From Haladaptatus sp. ZSTT2 (GTDB lineage Archaea > Halobacteriota > Halobacteria > Halobacteriales > Halococcaceae), in the NCBI RefSeq assembly GCF_037081775.1, contig NZ_JBAMHQ010000001.1, positions 62,001 to 126,000 on the forward strand: 64,000 nucleotides of DNA, in the 5' to 3' direction. Shown here piece after piece: positions 24,409 through 33,129 of this stretch. Numbering within the stretch: position 1 is the first letter of the stretch; each line of letters begins with the position of its first letter. Both the position numbers and the translations under genes were made by a program. The notes below the pieces were generated by a model that was given only the letters and a program-made list of their open reading frames with translations, was not told the origin of the DNA and searched no databases.

Positions 24409-25062
24409 ATGATATCACGGCGTAGAGCACTTGCCCTGGTTTCGATGGGGGCAGTTGGTTCACTGAGCGGATGTATTGGCTTCCTGACAGGGTCGGAGGC
24501 ACTCCAGTTCTCGGCCGAGACCGCGACGGTCGCCTCGGCATCCCTCGAAGAGACTGACTACGAAAAAGCGCCGGATTCTTCCGGTGAGCAGACGGTCGAA
24601 CGGTCGTTCTCGGTTGCAGACCAAGAGCGGCAGGTCGAGGTGACAAACCACATTCAGGAGTACAAACGCTCCGTGAACCTCGGCGTGCTCGGTGAGCAGG
24701 AACTCGCGCGCTTTATCGTTCTCTCGACGCCGAAGGTTGACATCGCGGGCAAGACGTTCAACCCCGTTGGCGAGTGGTCTGCAAAGGAGTTCGTCATGCA
24801 GATTCAGTCGGCCTACAAGGGGCTGAGCGACATCCAACAGGAAGGTGAGCGCTCGGTTTCGATGCTCGGAGAGAGCCGGACGGTAACCAAGTTCAGCGCC
24901 CGCGCAGAGGTCGCAAACGGCGAGGAAGTCGATGTGTTCATTCACGTTACCGAGGCCGTGGGCGACGGCGACGACTACGTCATCGGCATCGGCGTCTATC
25001 CACAGCAAATCGACGGCGAACAGGCGCGCGTTGACGAACTCATCGCGGGCATCGAGCACTAG
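24409..25062 (+). CDS. Haloarchaeal lipoprotein of the DUF6517 type
   Basis: 217 residues from the ATG at 24409. The signal MISRRRALALVSMGAVGSLS is followed by GC, an arginine-rich Tat-style signal with a lipobox Cys. The mature part (ERSFSVADQERQVEVTNHIQ, then FIVLSTPKVDIAGKTFNPVG) resembles a family I know as DUF6517, found on haloarchaeal cell surfaces. Function unknown. It is probably exported and lipid-anchored. A smaller membrane-protein gene and corA follow on the same strand, about 45 bases later. Confidence 0.78.
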   Translation: MISRRRALALVSMGAVGSLSGCIGFLTGSEALQFSAETATVASASLEETDYEKAPDSSGEQTVERSFSVADQERQVEVTNHIQEYKRSVNLGVLGEQELARFIVLSTPKVDIAGKTFNPVGEWSAKEFVMQIQSAYKGLSDIQQEGERSVSMLGESRTVTKFSARAEVANGEEVDVFIHVTEAVGDGDDYVIGIGVYPQQIDGEQARVDELIAGIEH

Positions 25063-25106
25063 TCGTCGCGGTAATCCTTTTTGTGTGCGGCCGTGTCACG
25101 GTGAGT

Positions 25107-25271
25107 ATGAACACCGTGTTGGGTGCGGGGATTGCGATTACCCTTCTCAGCCTGCTCGGCTACGCCCTCGGTATCGTCGCACCCTACCCGGGGCGCGAAC
25201 TGTCACTGACTGGGGCAATGGTCGGCGTTACCTTACTCTCTATCAGTTGGATTCACGGAGAGGACGCATGA
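25107..25271 (+). CDS. Small membrane protein coupled to corA
   Basis: 54 residues (MNTVLGAGIAITLLSLLGYA at the start, then a short polar turn and a second hydrophobic segment ending ISWIHGEDA). Two predicted membrane helices. The stop TGA overlaps the corA ATG (ATGA at 25268-25271), so the two are translated together. A role as an accessory of the CorA transporter is inferred from this coupling only. Confidence 0.65.
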   Translation: MNTVLGAGIAITLLSLLGYALGIVAPYPGRELSLTGAMVGVTLLSISWIHGEDA

Positions 25272-26248
25272 CAACCGAAGCGGTCGTTTTCGCTGACGGG
25301 GCAATCACCCACTACGACGACCTTGACGCGGCGAAAGCCGCCCAGGGAACGACGTGGGTGACGGCGACGGAAGCCAACGAACAAGAGCTGCTCGACGTGA
25401 CTGCAGTGTTCGACATCCACCCGCTCACGGTCGAAGACGTCGTAAACGACGTGCGCCCGAAAACCGAAGAGTTTCGCAACTACACGTTTATTCTCCTCAA
25501 AACCGCCCGACTTAGAAAGGGCGAGACGACGTTCAACGAGGAAATCCGCGACATTCCCGTCGGCGTCTACATCGGTGACGACTGGGTGGTCACGCTCTCG
25601 ACGCGAAAAATCAAAGCCATCGATACGACGTGGGAGGCCGTCTTGCGCGAAGACGAGCGGTTGCTCGAACGCGGGCCTGATTTCACCGCCTACCGCGTCA
25701 TCGACGGCATCGTAGACGGCTACTTCGACGTGTTAGACCAACTCGAAGACCAGATAGAGGCTATCGAAGACGAGGTGACGACCTCGACGGAAATCGAGAT
25801 ACTCGAAGCCATCAACGCGGTTCGCCGCGACCTCCTCTCGTTTCGCAAAGTCGCGTGGCCCTCACGGGAGGCTGTTGGCATCCTCGCCCGCGGCGACCCA
25901 AAACAGATCCAACAGCCCACAGAGAAGTACTACCGCGACGTGTACGACCACATCGTGCAGGTGGTAGACCTCATCGAGACCTACCGCGACCTCGCAAGCG
26001 GGGCGCGCGACATCTACCTGAACGTGCTCTCACAGTCCACGAACGACGTGATGAAGACGCTCACCGTCGTTGCGACCATCGTCTTACCCCTCACCCTCGT
26101 GACGGGCATGTTCGGGATGAACTTTGCTGGCGGCCCCTTCAACATGTCCGAGTTACAGTGGCCCTACGCCTACCCCGCCGTGTTGCTCGGGATGTTTCTC
26201 ATCACGATTATCCTCGTGGTGTACTTCCGCGAGCGGTCGTTCCTCTAG
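25268..26248 (+). CDS. corA: CorA-family magnesium/cobalt transporter
   Basis: 326 residues. The large cytoplasmic N-terminal domain includes DIHPLTVEDVVNDVRPKTEE. It is followed by a long helix and two C-terminal membrane helices. The selectivity motif GMN lies in GMFGMNFAGGPFN, between TLTVVATIVLPLTLVTGMFG and a last helix ending YFRERSFL. It forms a homopentameric Mg2+ channel in the cytoplasmic membrane. The start ATG at 25268 is set by the ATGA overlap with the small membrane-protein gene. Confidence 0.93.
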   Translation: MTTEAVVFADGAITHYDDLDAAKAAQGTTWVTATEANEQELLDVTAVFDIHPLTVEDVVNDVRPKTEEFRNYTFILLKTARLRKGETTFNEEIRDIPVGVYIGDDWVVTLSTRKIKAIDTTWEAVLREDERLLERGPDFTAYRVIDGIVDGYFDVLDQLEDQIEAIEDEVTTSTEIEILEAINAVRRDLLSFRKVAWPSREAVGILARGDPKQIQQPTEKYYRDVYDHIVQVVDLIETYRDLASGARDIYLNVLSQSTNDVMKTLTVVATIVLPLTLVTGMFGMNFAGGPFNMSELQWPYAYPAVLLGMFLITIILVVYFRERSFL

Positions 26249-26259
26249 TGGTTCGACAC

Positions 26260-26277
26260 CCGCGCTTGTGGGCGCGG
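26260..26277 (+). terminator. Hairpin after corA
   Basis: CCGCGC (26260-26265) and GCGCGG (26272-26277) form a stem with a 6-base loop, 12 bases after the corA stop and in front of a convergent gene. There is no adjoining T-run. Confidence 0.35.
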
Positions 26278-26318
26278 CCGCTCACGGCGAGTGAATAATT
26301 ATCAAAAATCGATACTAC

Positions 26319-26537
26319 TTACTTCAGGAACGGGTCTGCCATGTGGTCGGTCGTGCGACTCCACGTTGCCGTCGCGCGAGCGAGGCGGAACGTCATGACG
26401 AAGAATGCAACGGTGAGGGCGAGAACGAACGTTACAAGCCCTGTCGTTGTTGTGAGCAGACTTCCTGTGAACTCTCCGATGACCGCGAGTGCGACACCGA
26501 GGAGCGAGATTGCCGATAGCGTTTCGAGTGGTTCCAT
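26319..26537 (-). CDS. Small two-helix membrane protein
   Basis: 72 residues. Two hydrophobic helices (AISLLGVALAVIGEFTGSLL and TGLVTFVLALTVAFFVMTFR) are followed by a short polar tail ending TDHMADPFLK. The start is the ATG at 26537; the longer frame to 26760 has no membrane or family character. It is convergent with corA and divergent from the mechanosensitive channel gene. Function unknown. Confidence 0.62.
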   Translation of the reverse strand: MEPLETLSAISLLGVALAVIGEFTGSLLTTTTGLVTFVLALTVAFFVMTFRLARATATWSRTTDHMADPFLK

Positions 26538-26673
26538 CGTGTGTGGTGAAGGGAAACTCCCCGGGGTTCATAAACTTGTCGCAGAATTGATAATTATGAT
26601 AGTGGTTGTCTAGGGTCTTCGTCTCATGGAAATCCGTGAGGGATGTCGTGGACAACGGTTTTAGTTCGGGGGT

Positions 26674-27642
26674 GTGACTGGTTTCACAGTGAAACGTCCT
26701 CTCGGTGTCATCTCGTTTTTGCTCGCGGCGGCGTTCGCGCTGCTCGCCGCGTTCGTACACAGCCTCCCGGCCGATGAGTTCGTCATCAGCGGGTTTCAGG
26801 CGACGCTCATCGTCGCAAAACTCCTCTCGACGCTAGCGATTGTGTTTCTCGCCTACGGACTCTATCTGTTTACGACCCGGCTCATCAACACGCAGTTCGT
26901 AGACCGCAGACGTCAACACGACATCAAAAACGTCGTCCAGTTGGTGTTCATCGTCTTCGCGCTCGTGAGCGCCTTCGCCATCATCACCGAGCAGTGGGTT
27001 GGCCTGCTCGTCTCGCTCGGGGTCGTTGGCTTTGCCATCACCTTCGCGCTCCAGCAACCACTGTTCTCCTTTATCGGCTGGTTCTACATCATGGTCAAAC
27101 GACCGTACCAAGTCGGTGACCGCGTGGCCATCGAAGGCTCGAAAGGTGACGTGGTCGCGGTTGACTTCTTCGTCACCACCCTCTGGGAGATAAACGGTGA
27201 GCTCGTCTCCTCGAATCAACCCTCCGGGCGCATCATCACCCTCCCGAACAGCGTGGTGCTCTCCTCGCACGTCTTCAACTACTCGTGGGAGGGCTTTCCG
27301 CACATCTGGAACGAGCTGTCCGTCCAAGTCGCCTTCGAGACAGACCTCGATTTCGCCGAGTCCTTGCTCATCGACGTGGCCGACGACTACCTCGGCGACG
27401 AGATGGCAGCCAGTATCGCAAACTACCGGCGACAACTCGCAGAGACGCCCGTCGAGTTGGAGGTGCGCGACCGCCCAACCGTGAACATCAGACAAGAAGA
27501 GTCGTGGGTTGACCTCCGGCTACGCTATCTCACGCACCCACGACAGGGCCAACGGGTGAGAAATGAGCTCTACAAGCGGATATTGACCGCGTTCAACGAA
27601 CACCCAGAGCGCATCAAGTTCCCGCTCGGGCGCAGCCGCTAG
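26674..27642 (+). CDS. MscS-family mechanosensitive ion channel
   Basis: About 322 residues. The N-terminal part has three to four membrane helices. The pore helix and beta domain follow: LLVSLGVVGFAITFALQQPL, then FIGWFYIMVKRPYQVGDRVA and ITLPNSVVLSSHVFNYSW, the conserved MscS regions. The C-terminal soluble domain ends KFPLGRSR. It releases solutes on osmotic down-shock. The start is GTG at 26674; GTG at 26689 (then KRPLGVIS) is equally possible. Confidence 0.88.
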   Translation: MTGFTVKRPLGVISFLLAAAFALLAAFVHSLPADEFVISGFQATLIVAKLLSTLAIVFLAYGLYLFTTRLINTQFVDRRRQHDIKNVVQLVFIVFALVSAFAIITEQWVGLLVSLGVVGFAITFALQQPLFSFIGWFYIMVKRPYQVGDRVAIEGSKGDVVAVDFFVTTLWEINGELVSSNQPSGRIITLPNSVVLSSHVFNYSWEGFPHIWNELSVQVAFETDLDFAESLLIDVADDYLGDEMAASIANYRRQLAETPVELEVRDRPTVNIRQEESWVDLRLRYLTHPRQGQRVRNELYKRILTAFNEHPERIKFPLGRSR

Positions 27643-27676
27643 AAGCGTTTTGGCGGTGGAGTGAGAACCCCCACAT

Positions 27677-28342
27677 ATGACGGCGATTGATCCAACGAAG
27701 GCGGCTCGCTTCGTTCGCGCACTCGGCCCGGAGCCAGACGATATTTTAGAAGAGATGGACACCTACGGCGAGGAAATCGGCTTTCCGACCGTCGGCCCCG
27801 AGGTCGGCGGCTGGCTTCAGCTGCTCGCCACGATGGTCGATGCAGAGCGCGTTTTCGAGTTCGGTTCGGGCTTTGGCTACTCTGCGTACTGGTTCGCCCG
27901 CGCCCTGCCCGCAGACGGCGAACTCGTCCTCACGGAAATCGATGAAGGGGAACTCGACCGCGCCCGCGAATACTTAGAACGCGGCGACATCGCAACCCGC
28001 GCGCGCTTCGAACACGGCGACGCCATCGACATCGTGGACGCCTACGACGGCCCGTTCGACGTGGTGCTCATCGACAACGAAAAAGAGCGCTACAAAGACG
28101 CCTTCGACGCGGTACGAGAGAAGGTGGCTCCGGGCGGGGTCGTTATCGCTGACAACGCGATGACCTCTGGGGTGCAGGATTTCGACAAACTCCTCGCGTG
28201 GGCCGAGGGCGACGACCTTGCAATGGACGCAGGCACACGGGGCATTGCGGAGTACCTTGAGGCGGTGCGGGCTGACCCGGCGTTCGAGACGGCGGTGATG
28301 CCCGTCGGGGAAGGGATTGCGGTCAGCTACCGAGTTAGCTGA
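27677..28342 (+). CDS. SAM-dependent O-methyltransferase (family 3 type)
   Basis: 221 residues. Rossmann-fold methyltransferase: motif I VFEFGSGFGYSAYWFARAL, LTEIDEGELDRAREYL, and the DVVLIDNEKERYKDAFDAV and GGVVIADNAM strands of the catechol-O-methyltransferase-like group. N-terminal EEIGFPTVGPEVGGWLQLL matches the bacterial family 3 profile. The substrate is unknown. It overlaps the convergent lipoprotein gene by 8 bases and lies 34 bases after the MscS gene, so the two may share a transcript. Confidence 0.85.
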   Translation: MTAIDPTKAARFVRALGPEPDDILEEMDTYGEEIGFPTVGPEVGGWLQLLATMVDAERVFEFGSGFGYSAYWFARALPADGELVLTEIDEGELDRAREYLERGDIATRARFEHGDAIDIVDAYDGPFDVVLIDNEKERYKDAFDAVREKVAPGGVVIADNAMTSGVQDFDKLLAWAEGDDLAMDAGTRGIAEYLEAVRADPAFETAVMPVGEGIAVSYRVS

Positions 28343-29105
28343 CGGTGCGCATGAGCGAGAAAATCTCGTCGCGGTAGGAAACCGGGTGCAATCCGAGGTC
28401 GATGTCGACGGTGACGCTCACGCCAGCAGAAAGCTCCTTTTCTATTGTCTCTGCGTAGTTCGTGCCCGGAGCCGCCCCACCCGAGATGAGAATCGAATCG
28501 TCGTGATGCCAGATGGCGAGCCAGCCGTTGATGACAATGTCCTCACCTTCGACGGTGACGGATTGCTCGTCGGTCACGTCGAAGCTGAACCCCTCGAAGG
28601 GATAGGCGGCGGTGTACTCGACGAGGTCGCCTTCCTCGCCAGTTTCGGGCGTGAACGAACTCGTGTCTCCTTCTTTCACCTCGACCAGTCCGCCGTCTTT
28701 GAGGCGCTGTTCGAAGTTGTCTTTCGCCGTGAGTTTGGTCTCTTCCATGACCTCTTTGCGCCCGGCTCCGGCGGGCATGTTGTCCAAATTCGGTGAGAAA
28801 TCGACGCGGCTGGCGAAGAAGACGGCCATCTGGGCCGAAACCGTGTCGAGGGTACGTTCTGTAATTTGGGCGGTGAGATCGCTGTCCTCGTAGGTGAGGG
28901 TGTGGGCGGCCGCAGAGACCGTCGCCCCACTGTACGACTCGGTAAACATATTCTTGTCTTGCTCGTCGATGAGCGTCCAGCCGCCGGATTCGAGTTTGTC
29001 TTGTGACAGTTCAGGTGCTGGGACAGATGCGAGGACGGAACCACATCCAGCAAGCCCGGTCAGCCCGATGCCCGCCGTCATGCCCAGAAACATTCTTCTG
29101 TTCAT
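28335..29105 (-). CDS. Haloarchaeal lipoprotein, unknown function
   Basis: 256 residues from the ATG at 29105 (a start two codons earlier at 29111 is possible). Signal MNRRMFLGMTAGIGLTGLAG is followed by the lipobox Cys. The mature domain (NMFTESYSGATVSAAAHTL, then RVDFSPNLDNMPAGAGRKE) has no membrane segment or known catalytic motif. It is probably lipid-anchored outside the membrane. It resembles the 24409 lipoprotein in size and style but I do not see clear sequence identity. The C terminus ends VSYRDEIFSLMRTVS, overlapping the methyltransferase gene. Confidence 0.78.
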   Translation of the reverse strand: MNRRMFLGMTAGIGLTGLAGCGSVLASVPAPELSQDKLESGGWTLIDEQDKNMFTESYSGATVSAAAHTLTYEDSDLTAQITERTLDTVSAQMAVFFASRVDFSPNLDNMPAGAGRKEVMEETKLTAKDNFEQRLKDGGLVEVKEGDTSSFTPETGEEGDLVEYTAAYPFEGFSFDVTDEQSVTVEGEDIVINGWLAIWHHDDSILISGGAAPGTNYAETIEKELSAGVSVTVDIDLGLHPVSYRDEIFSLMRTVS

Positions 29106-29238
29106 GTACATGTCGTATGGAGTAATTCCTGATAGGTGTAGCGGTGGGAAAAATTGTTGCCACGTTCCGTGACTGTCTCGGTGTGTCACTGGCGTTGTGG
29201 TAACAAGAATCATAAGGCGGCGGCACCGTTTACCGTGT

Positions 29239-30891
29239 ATGCCAGGTGGTACTGACCAGACCCTTCGACCATTTTTGTGGCGCGCAGAAAAGATGTATCC
29301 CGACCGCGAGATTGTCTCGCGGACAAACCGGGGTATAGAACGCTACACGTACACCGAGTTTGCAGACCGCACGGCGCAACTCGCAAACGCGATGACTGCG
29401 GCAGGTATCGAGGAGGGTGACCGCGTCGCCACCTTCTGCTGGAACCACCACCGTCACTTCGAGACGTACTTCGGGATTCCGACGATTGGTGCCCAACTCC
29501 ACACGATCAACCCGCTGCTTCCCGACGAACATGTCCAGTACATTGTCGAAAACGCAGACGACCAGATAATCTTCGTTGACCCGTCATTGCTCCCGAAGCT
29601 CGAAGGCGCGGCAACGGACGCACCCGAATTCGACGGCGTCTCGGAGTACGTCGTGATGGACTCGGAAGTGCCGGACACGGACCTCGACAACGTCACGGAC
29701 TACGAGTCGTTCATCGACGGCCACGACGCCGACTTCGACTGGCCGGTGCTCTCAGAAGACCAGCCTGCGGGGATGTGTTACACCTCGGGCACCACGGGCA
29801 AGCCAAAGGGCGTCGAGTACACCCAGAAGATGCTCTGGGCGCACACGATGATGACGCTCACCCCACAGGGCCTCGGCATTCACGACACCGACGTGGTGAT
29901 GCCCGTCGTGCCGATGTTCCACGTCAACGCGTGGGGGCTTCCCTTCTCGACGACCGCCGCGGGCGCAAAACACGTCTATCCCGGCCCATCACCGAGTCCA
30001 GAGGACCTTGCGAACCTCATCGAAGAGGAAGGCGTTACCATCACCGCTGGCGTGCCAACAGTCTGGCTCGGCCTGATGGACTACCTCAAGAACAATGACG
30101 CGGACGTTTCTTCGCTCGAACAGGTCATCATCGGCGGCTCTGCGGCCCCCGAAGCGATGATTCGGTACTTCGAAGACAAGGGCATCGAGGTGCTCCACGC
30201 GTGGGGCATGACCGAGATGTCGCCAATCGGCTCTGTCGCGCACATGAAAGCCGGGCTGGAAGGCTTAGACGACGCTGGCTACATGGAAAAGCGCAAGACG
30301 CAAGGCCTGATGGTTCCCGGCCTTGAGTTCAAAATCGTCGGCGACGATGGCGAGGAGGTGCCGTGGAACGGCGAGGACTTCGGGGAACTCTGGATTCGCG
30401 GTCCGACCGTGACCCAAGAGTACTACAAGCGCCCCGATGCGAACGATGAGGACTTCGAGGACGGCTATCTGAAGACCGGCGACGTGGTGAGCATCGACGA
30501 AGACGGCTACATGAAAATCGTCGACCGCGCGAAAGACGTCATCAAATCCGGCGGGGAGTGGATCTCCTCGGTCGAACTCGAAAACACGCTCATGGCTCAC
30601 GATGATGTCGCAGAAGCGACAGTCATTGGCGTGCCCCACGAGCGCTGGCAAGAACGTCCGATTGCGTTCGTCGTTCCGGACGAAGGGATTGATGAAGCCA
30701 CGCTGAAAGACGAACTGCTCGCGCTCGTCAAAGACGAGTATCCAAAGTGGTGGGTGCCAGACGACGTGGTGCTCATCAAGGAAGTGCCGAAGACGGCGAC
30801 GGGCAAGTTCGACAAAAAGGTGCTGCGTGACCAGTACGCTGATGCGTCGATGTTCGAAGGCTCCACGCCCGAAGACGCGGCACCAGAATAG
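29239..30891 (+). CDS. Acyl-CoA synthetase (AMP-forming, fatty-acid type)
   Basis: 550 residues from the ATG at 29239, about 27 bases after a CATAAGG box (leaderless). ANL-superfamily enzyme activating a carboxylic acid with ATP and then CoA. P-loop CYTSGTTGKPKGVEYTQ, the A5 region HAWGMTEMSP, GYLKTGDVVSIDEDGYM, and the hinge and catalytic Lys region (IKSGGEWISS, then PKTATGKFDKKVLR). Soluble. Close to medium- and long-chain fatty acid ligases; the exact chain length cannot be told. Acyl-CoA dehydrogenase lies nearby at 36102. Confidence 0.92.
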   Translation: MPGGTDQTLRPFLWRAEKMYPDREIVSRTNRGIERYTYTEFADRTAQLANAMTAAGIEEGDRVATFCWNHHRHFETYFGIPTIGAQLHTINPLLPDEHVQYIVENADDQIIFVDPSLLPKLEGAATDAPEFDGVSEYVVMDSEVPDTDLDNVTDYESFIDGHDADFDWPVLSEDQPAGMCYTSGTTGKPKGVEYTQKMLWAHTMMTLTPQGLGIHDTDVVMPVVPMFHVNAWGLPFSTTAAGAKHVYPGPSPSPEDLANLIEEEGVTITAGVPTVWLGLMDYLKNNDADVSSLEQVIIGGSAAPEAMIRYFEDKGIEVLHAWGMTEMSPIGSVAHMKAGLEGLDDAGYMEKRKTQGLMVPGLEFKIVGDDGEEVPWNGEDFGELWIRGPTVTQEYYKRPDANDEDFEDGYLKTGDVVSIDEDGYMKIVDRAKDVIKSGGEWISSVELENTLMAHDDVAEATVIGVPHERWQERPIAFVVPDEGIDEATLKDELLALVKDEYPKWWVPDDVVLIKEVPKTATGKFDKKVLRDQYADASMFEGSTPEDAAPE

Positions 30892-30955
30892 CCGGTCGTC
30901 CAGCCACAATCATTATATATTTCCATGTAGTTTGTTAGCGAGTAGCACACGAACT

Positions 30956-31225
30956 ATGTCGTTGAAAATAGTCATCGAACGTCGGGAACGCCTCCCCGTC
31001 GACGCATCCGTCTGCGATTTCGACCAACTCACTGAGGCGGAACAGCGCGCGTTACCGCGACTGTTGGACGGAGACGCACAGGGCAGAGACCTTTCGCCAT
31101 CGCTCATCGGCGAGTTAGAACAGCGAGAATTCGTGAAGTTTACCGGCTTCTATCGGATTCGCGTTGTGGAACCGACGGTTATGGCCACACGCCCCGTGCC
31201 TGATGTGCCTCGGCAATCCGCCTGA
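30956..31225 (+). CDS. Small conserved haloarchaeal protein, unknown
   Basis: 89 residues from the ATG at 30956 ([20 protein letters not shown]). A helical [20 protein letters not shown] segment lies in the middle, and [12 protein letters not shown] is a strand pair near the end. TATATATT about 40 bases upstream is a probable promoter. The stop lies 47 bases inside the convergent glutamate dehydrogenase gene, an unusually long tail-to-tail overlap. The function is not recognisable. Confidence 0.6.
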   Translation: MSLKIVIERRERLPVDASVCDFDQLTEAEQRALPRLLDGDAQGRDLSPSLIGELEQREFVKFTGFYRIRVVEPTVMATRPVPDVPRQSA

Positions 31226-32477
31226 GGCCAACGATATAGGCCGCATCGCGCCACGACACGTCACGCGTGTCGAACTCTTCTCTCACGCTTTCCCACGCCG
31301 TGTTCATCTCCGTCTCTAGCTCTTCGTTTACGCGGTCTAACGACCAGCGACGACGGTTGATGTCCTGGAGCCATTCGAAGTAGGAGACGGTGACTCCGCC
31401 TGCGTTTGCGAGGATGTCGGGGATGACGTGGATGCCCTTCTCTTCGAAGATTTTGTCCGCGCCGGTCGTCGTCGGGCCGTTCGCGCCTTCGATGATGAGG
31501 TCTGCGGTTACGTTGTCTGCGTTGTCCTCGGTGAGGACGTTCCCGATGGCCGCCGGGATGAGCACGTCAACGTCGAGTTCGAGCAGTTCGTGGTTTTCGA
31601 GTTTCTGTGGCGCGTCGTACTTCATGACGGCTTCTGGCTCCTCTTCGTGCGTTGGCACGTCGTGGGTGTCGAGCCCGTCTGGGTCGTAGATTGCGCCGTT
31701 TACGTCACTCACGGCGACGACGTTCGCGCCCCACGAGTCGAGCAGGCGAGCGGCGTTCGCACCAACCGACCCGAACCCTTGGACAGCGACCGTGGTGTCG
31801 GAAAGCGGCATGTCGTAGTAGTCACACGCGAGGCGGGTGATGATGGCCACCGAACGGCCGGGCGCTTCTTCACGGCCGTAGGAGCCACCGATGACCGGCG
31901 GCTTGCCGGTGACGACGCCGGGCGTGGTCTCGCCTTCTTGCATCGAGTAGGCGTCCATAATCCACGCCATCGTCTGGGCGTCGGTGCCCATGTCCGGTGC
32001 GGGAATGTCCTGCATCGGGCCGATGGCGTCGCGCAGTTCCTGGGTGAATCGGCGGGTCAGGCGCTCTTTTTCGTCCGCAGAGAGCTTTTTCGGGTTCACG
32101 ACGATGCCGCCTTTTGCGCCGCCAAAGGGAAGGTCCATCACGGCGCACTTCCACGTCATCCACATCGAGAGGCCGATGCACTCGTCCTCTGTGACGTGCG
32201 GGTGGAAGCGAAGGCCGCCTTTGTACGGGCCGCGCACGGCGTCGTGCTGGGAGCGGTACCCGGTGAACACGTCGAGGCTGCCGTCATCGCGCTCTAGGGG
32301 GACGGCGACGCGGTGGACGCGGGCGGGATGGTTCAGACGTTCGACGATGTTCTCGTCGATGTCGAGGTGTGCGGCGGCCTGTTTGAGTTGTCGTCGGGCC
32401 GTGGCGAGCGCCGACTCGGTATCTTGTTCTGTCACTTCGTCAGTCTCCTCTCGGTTGGGGGGTAATGTTGTGGACAT
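31179..32477 (-). CDS. gdhA: Glutamate dehydrogenase
   Basis: 432 residues. Interconverts glutamate with 2-oxoglutarate and ammonia. The active-site signature is [20 protein letters not shown] and [17 protein letters not shown] (catalytic Lys). [20 protein letters not shown] follows, then the Rossmann domain ([17 protein letters not shown]) and [17 protein letters not shown]. The start at 32477 ([12 protein letters not shown]) gives a normal length. Haloarchaea carry several paralogues and the coenzyme is not clear. The C-terminal end overlaps the small gene at 30956. Confidence 0.95.
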   Translation of the reverse strand: MSTTLPPNREETDEVTEQDTESALATARRQLKQAAAHLDIDENIVERLNHPARVHRVAVPLERDDGSLDVFTGYRSQHDAVRGPYKGGLRFHPHVTEDECIGLSMWMTWKCAVMDLPFGGAKGGIVVNPKKLSADEKERLTRRFTQELRDAIGPMQDIPAPDMGTDAQTMAWIMDAYSMQEGETTPGVVTGKPPVIGGSYGREEAPGRSVAIITRLACDYYDMPLSDTTVAVQGFGSVGANAARLLDSWGANVVAVSDVNGAIYDPDGLDTHDVPTHEEEPEAVMKYDAPQKLENHELLELDVDVLIPAAIGNVLTEDNADNVTADLIIEGANGPTTTGADKIFEEKGIHVIPDILANAGGVTVSYFEWLQDINRRRWSLDRVNEELETEMNTAWESVREEFDTRDVSWRDAAYIVGLRRIAEAHQARGVWP

Positions 32478-32739
32478 GACTCAGATGAGCGCGCAGGGAC
32501 ACCCGCGTACGTCTTGCCCGGCAATGAGCCAGTGAGGTCTGCCGAACAACGGCGGGTGCTCTGCGGACTTACACCATTGAACTCCCCTTCCCACCGCCGA
32601 CTAATAATATTAATGACCTTATGTTATATTAACACGCGCTAGGAGCATTGGTTCACACACTGTCGAGGTTCCCCATCATCCCATGAGAGGGCGAGTCACG
32701 AAAAATGACGAATCGGCGCGGCCGCTCTCGCACACGTCC
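32478..32739. other. AT-rich promoter region of glutamate dehydrogenase
   Basis: No gene seen. On the minus strand a TTAATATAAC/ATTAATATTATTAG stretch lies about 115-150 bases before the gdhA start, the likely TATA region. The leader RNA would then be about 95-100 bases, long for a haloarchaeon, and has no strong Shine-Dalgarno site directly before the ATG. Confidence 0.4.
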
Positions 32740-33039
32740 TCAGTCGAGGACGGTGAAGCCTTCTGCGGCCAACAGCGCGGGCAGCCGGTCGCGGTGGTTG
32801 CCCTGCAGTTCGATGGTGCCGTCCTCAATTGTCCCGCCAGTTCCGAGTTTCTTCTTGAGCGTCGAGGCAAGCTCTTTGAGATTAATCGAGGAGTCGAAGC
32901 CTTCGATGATGGTTACCGGCTTGCCATAGCGTCGGCTCTCCGTTCGAATTCGGAGTTTCTGTTCACTTCGAGCGAGGTCTTCACCGAGCCCAAAGTCGTC
33001 TGGCAGGTTGAGTATCGAGCTGAAATCGTCCTTTGCCAC
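32740..33039 (-). CDS. SUI1/eIF1-family translation initiation factor
   Basis: 99 residues from the GTG at 33039 (VAKDDFSSILNLPDDFGLGE). The core GKPVTIIEGFDSSINLKELA and KKKLGTGGTIEDGTIELQGN are the conserved SUI1 fold and the RNA-contact loop. It probably helps choose the start codon. GTATCGTA about 28-33 bases upstream suits a leaderless start at this GTG; the ATG at 33081 would precede that box. It follows the EF-1alpha gene on the same strand but has its own promoter. Confidence 0.85.
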   Translation of the reverse strand: MAKDDFSSILNLPDDFGLGEDLARSEQKLRIRTESRRYGKPVTIIEGFDSSINLKELASTLKKKLGTGGTIEDGTIELQGNHRDRLPALLAAEGFTVLD

Positions 33040-33070
33040 GAGGGAGGTATGGTTCCCGAGTACGATACGT

Positions 33071-33107
33071 GTTGCTAGCAACTAGCGTACAGTCTCAATT
33101 GCTAGCA
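33071..33107 (-). promoter_or_regulatory. Paired TTGCTAGCA elements upstream of the SUI1 gene
   Basis: A perfect 12-base palindrome GTTGCTAGCAAC (33071-33082) and a second copy of TTGCTAGCA (33099-33107), 27 bases apart centre to centre, lie just upstream of the SUI1 promoter. A partial ACTAGC lies between. They look like a transcription-factor binding pair. Confidence 0.4.
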
Positions 33108-33114
33108 GTTCCGC

Positions 33115-33121
33115 CAAAAAA
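33115..33121 (-). terminator. T-run after EF-1alpha
   Basis: On the minus strand a run of six T (the AAAAAA at 33116-33121 on the plus strand) lies 9 bases after the stop codon at 33130. Archaeal RNA polymerase terminates at such runs without a hairpin. Confidence 0.5.
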
Positions 33122-33129
33122 CAGCAGAC

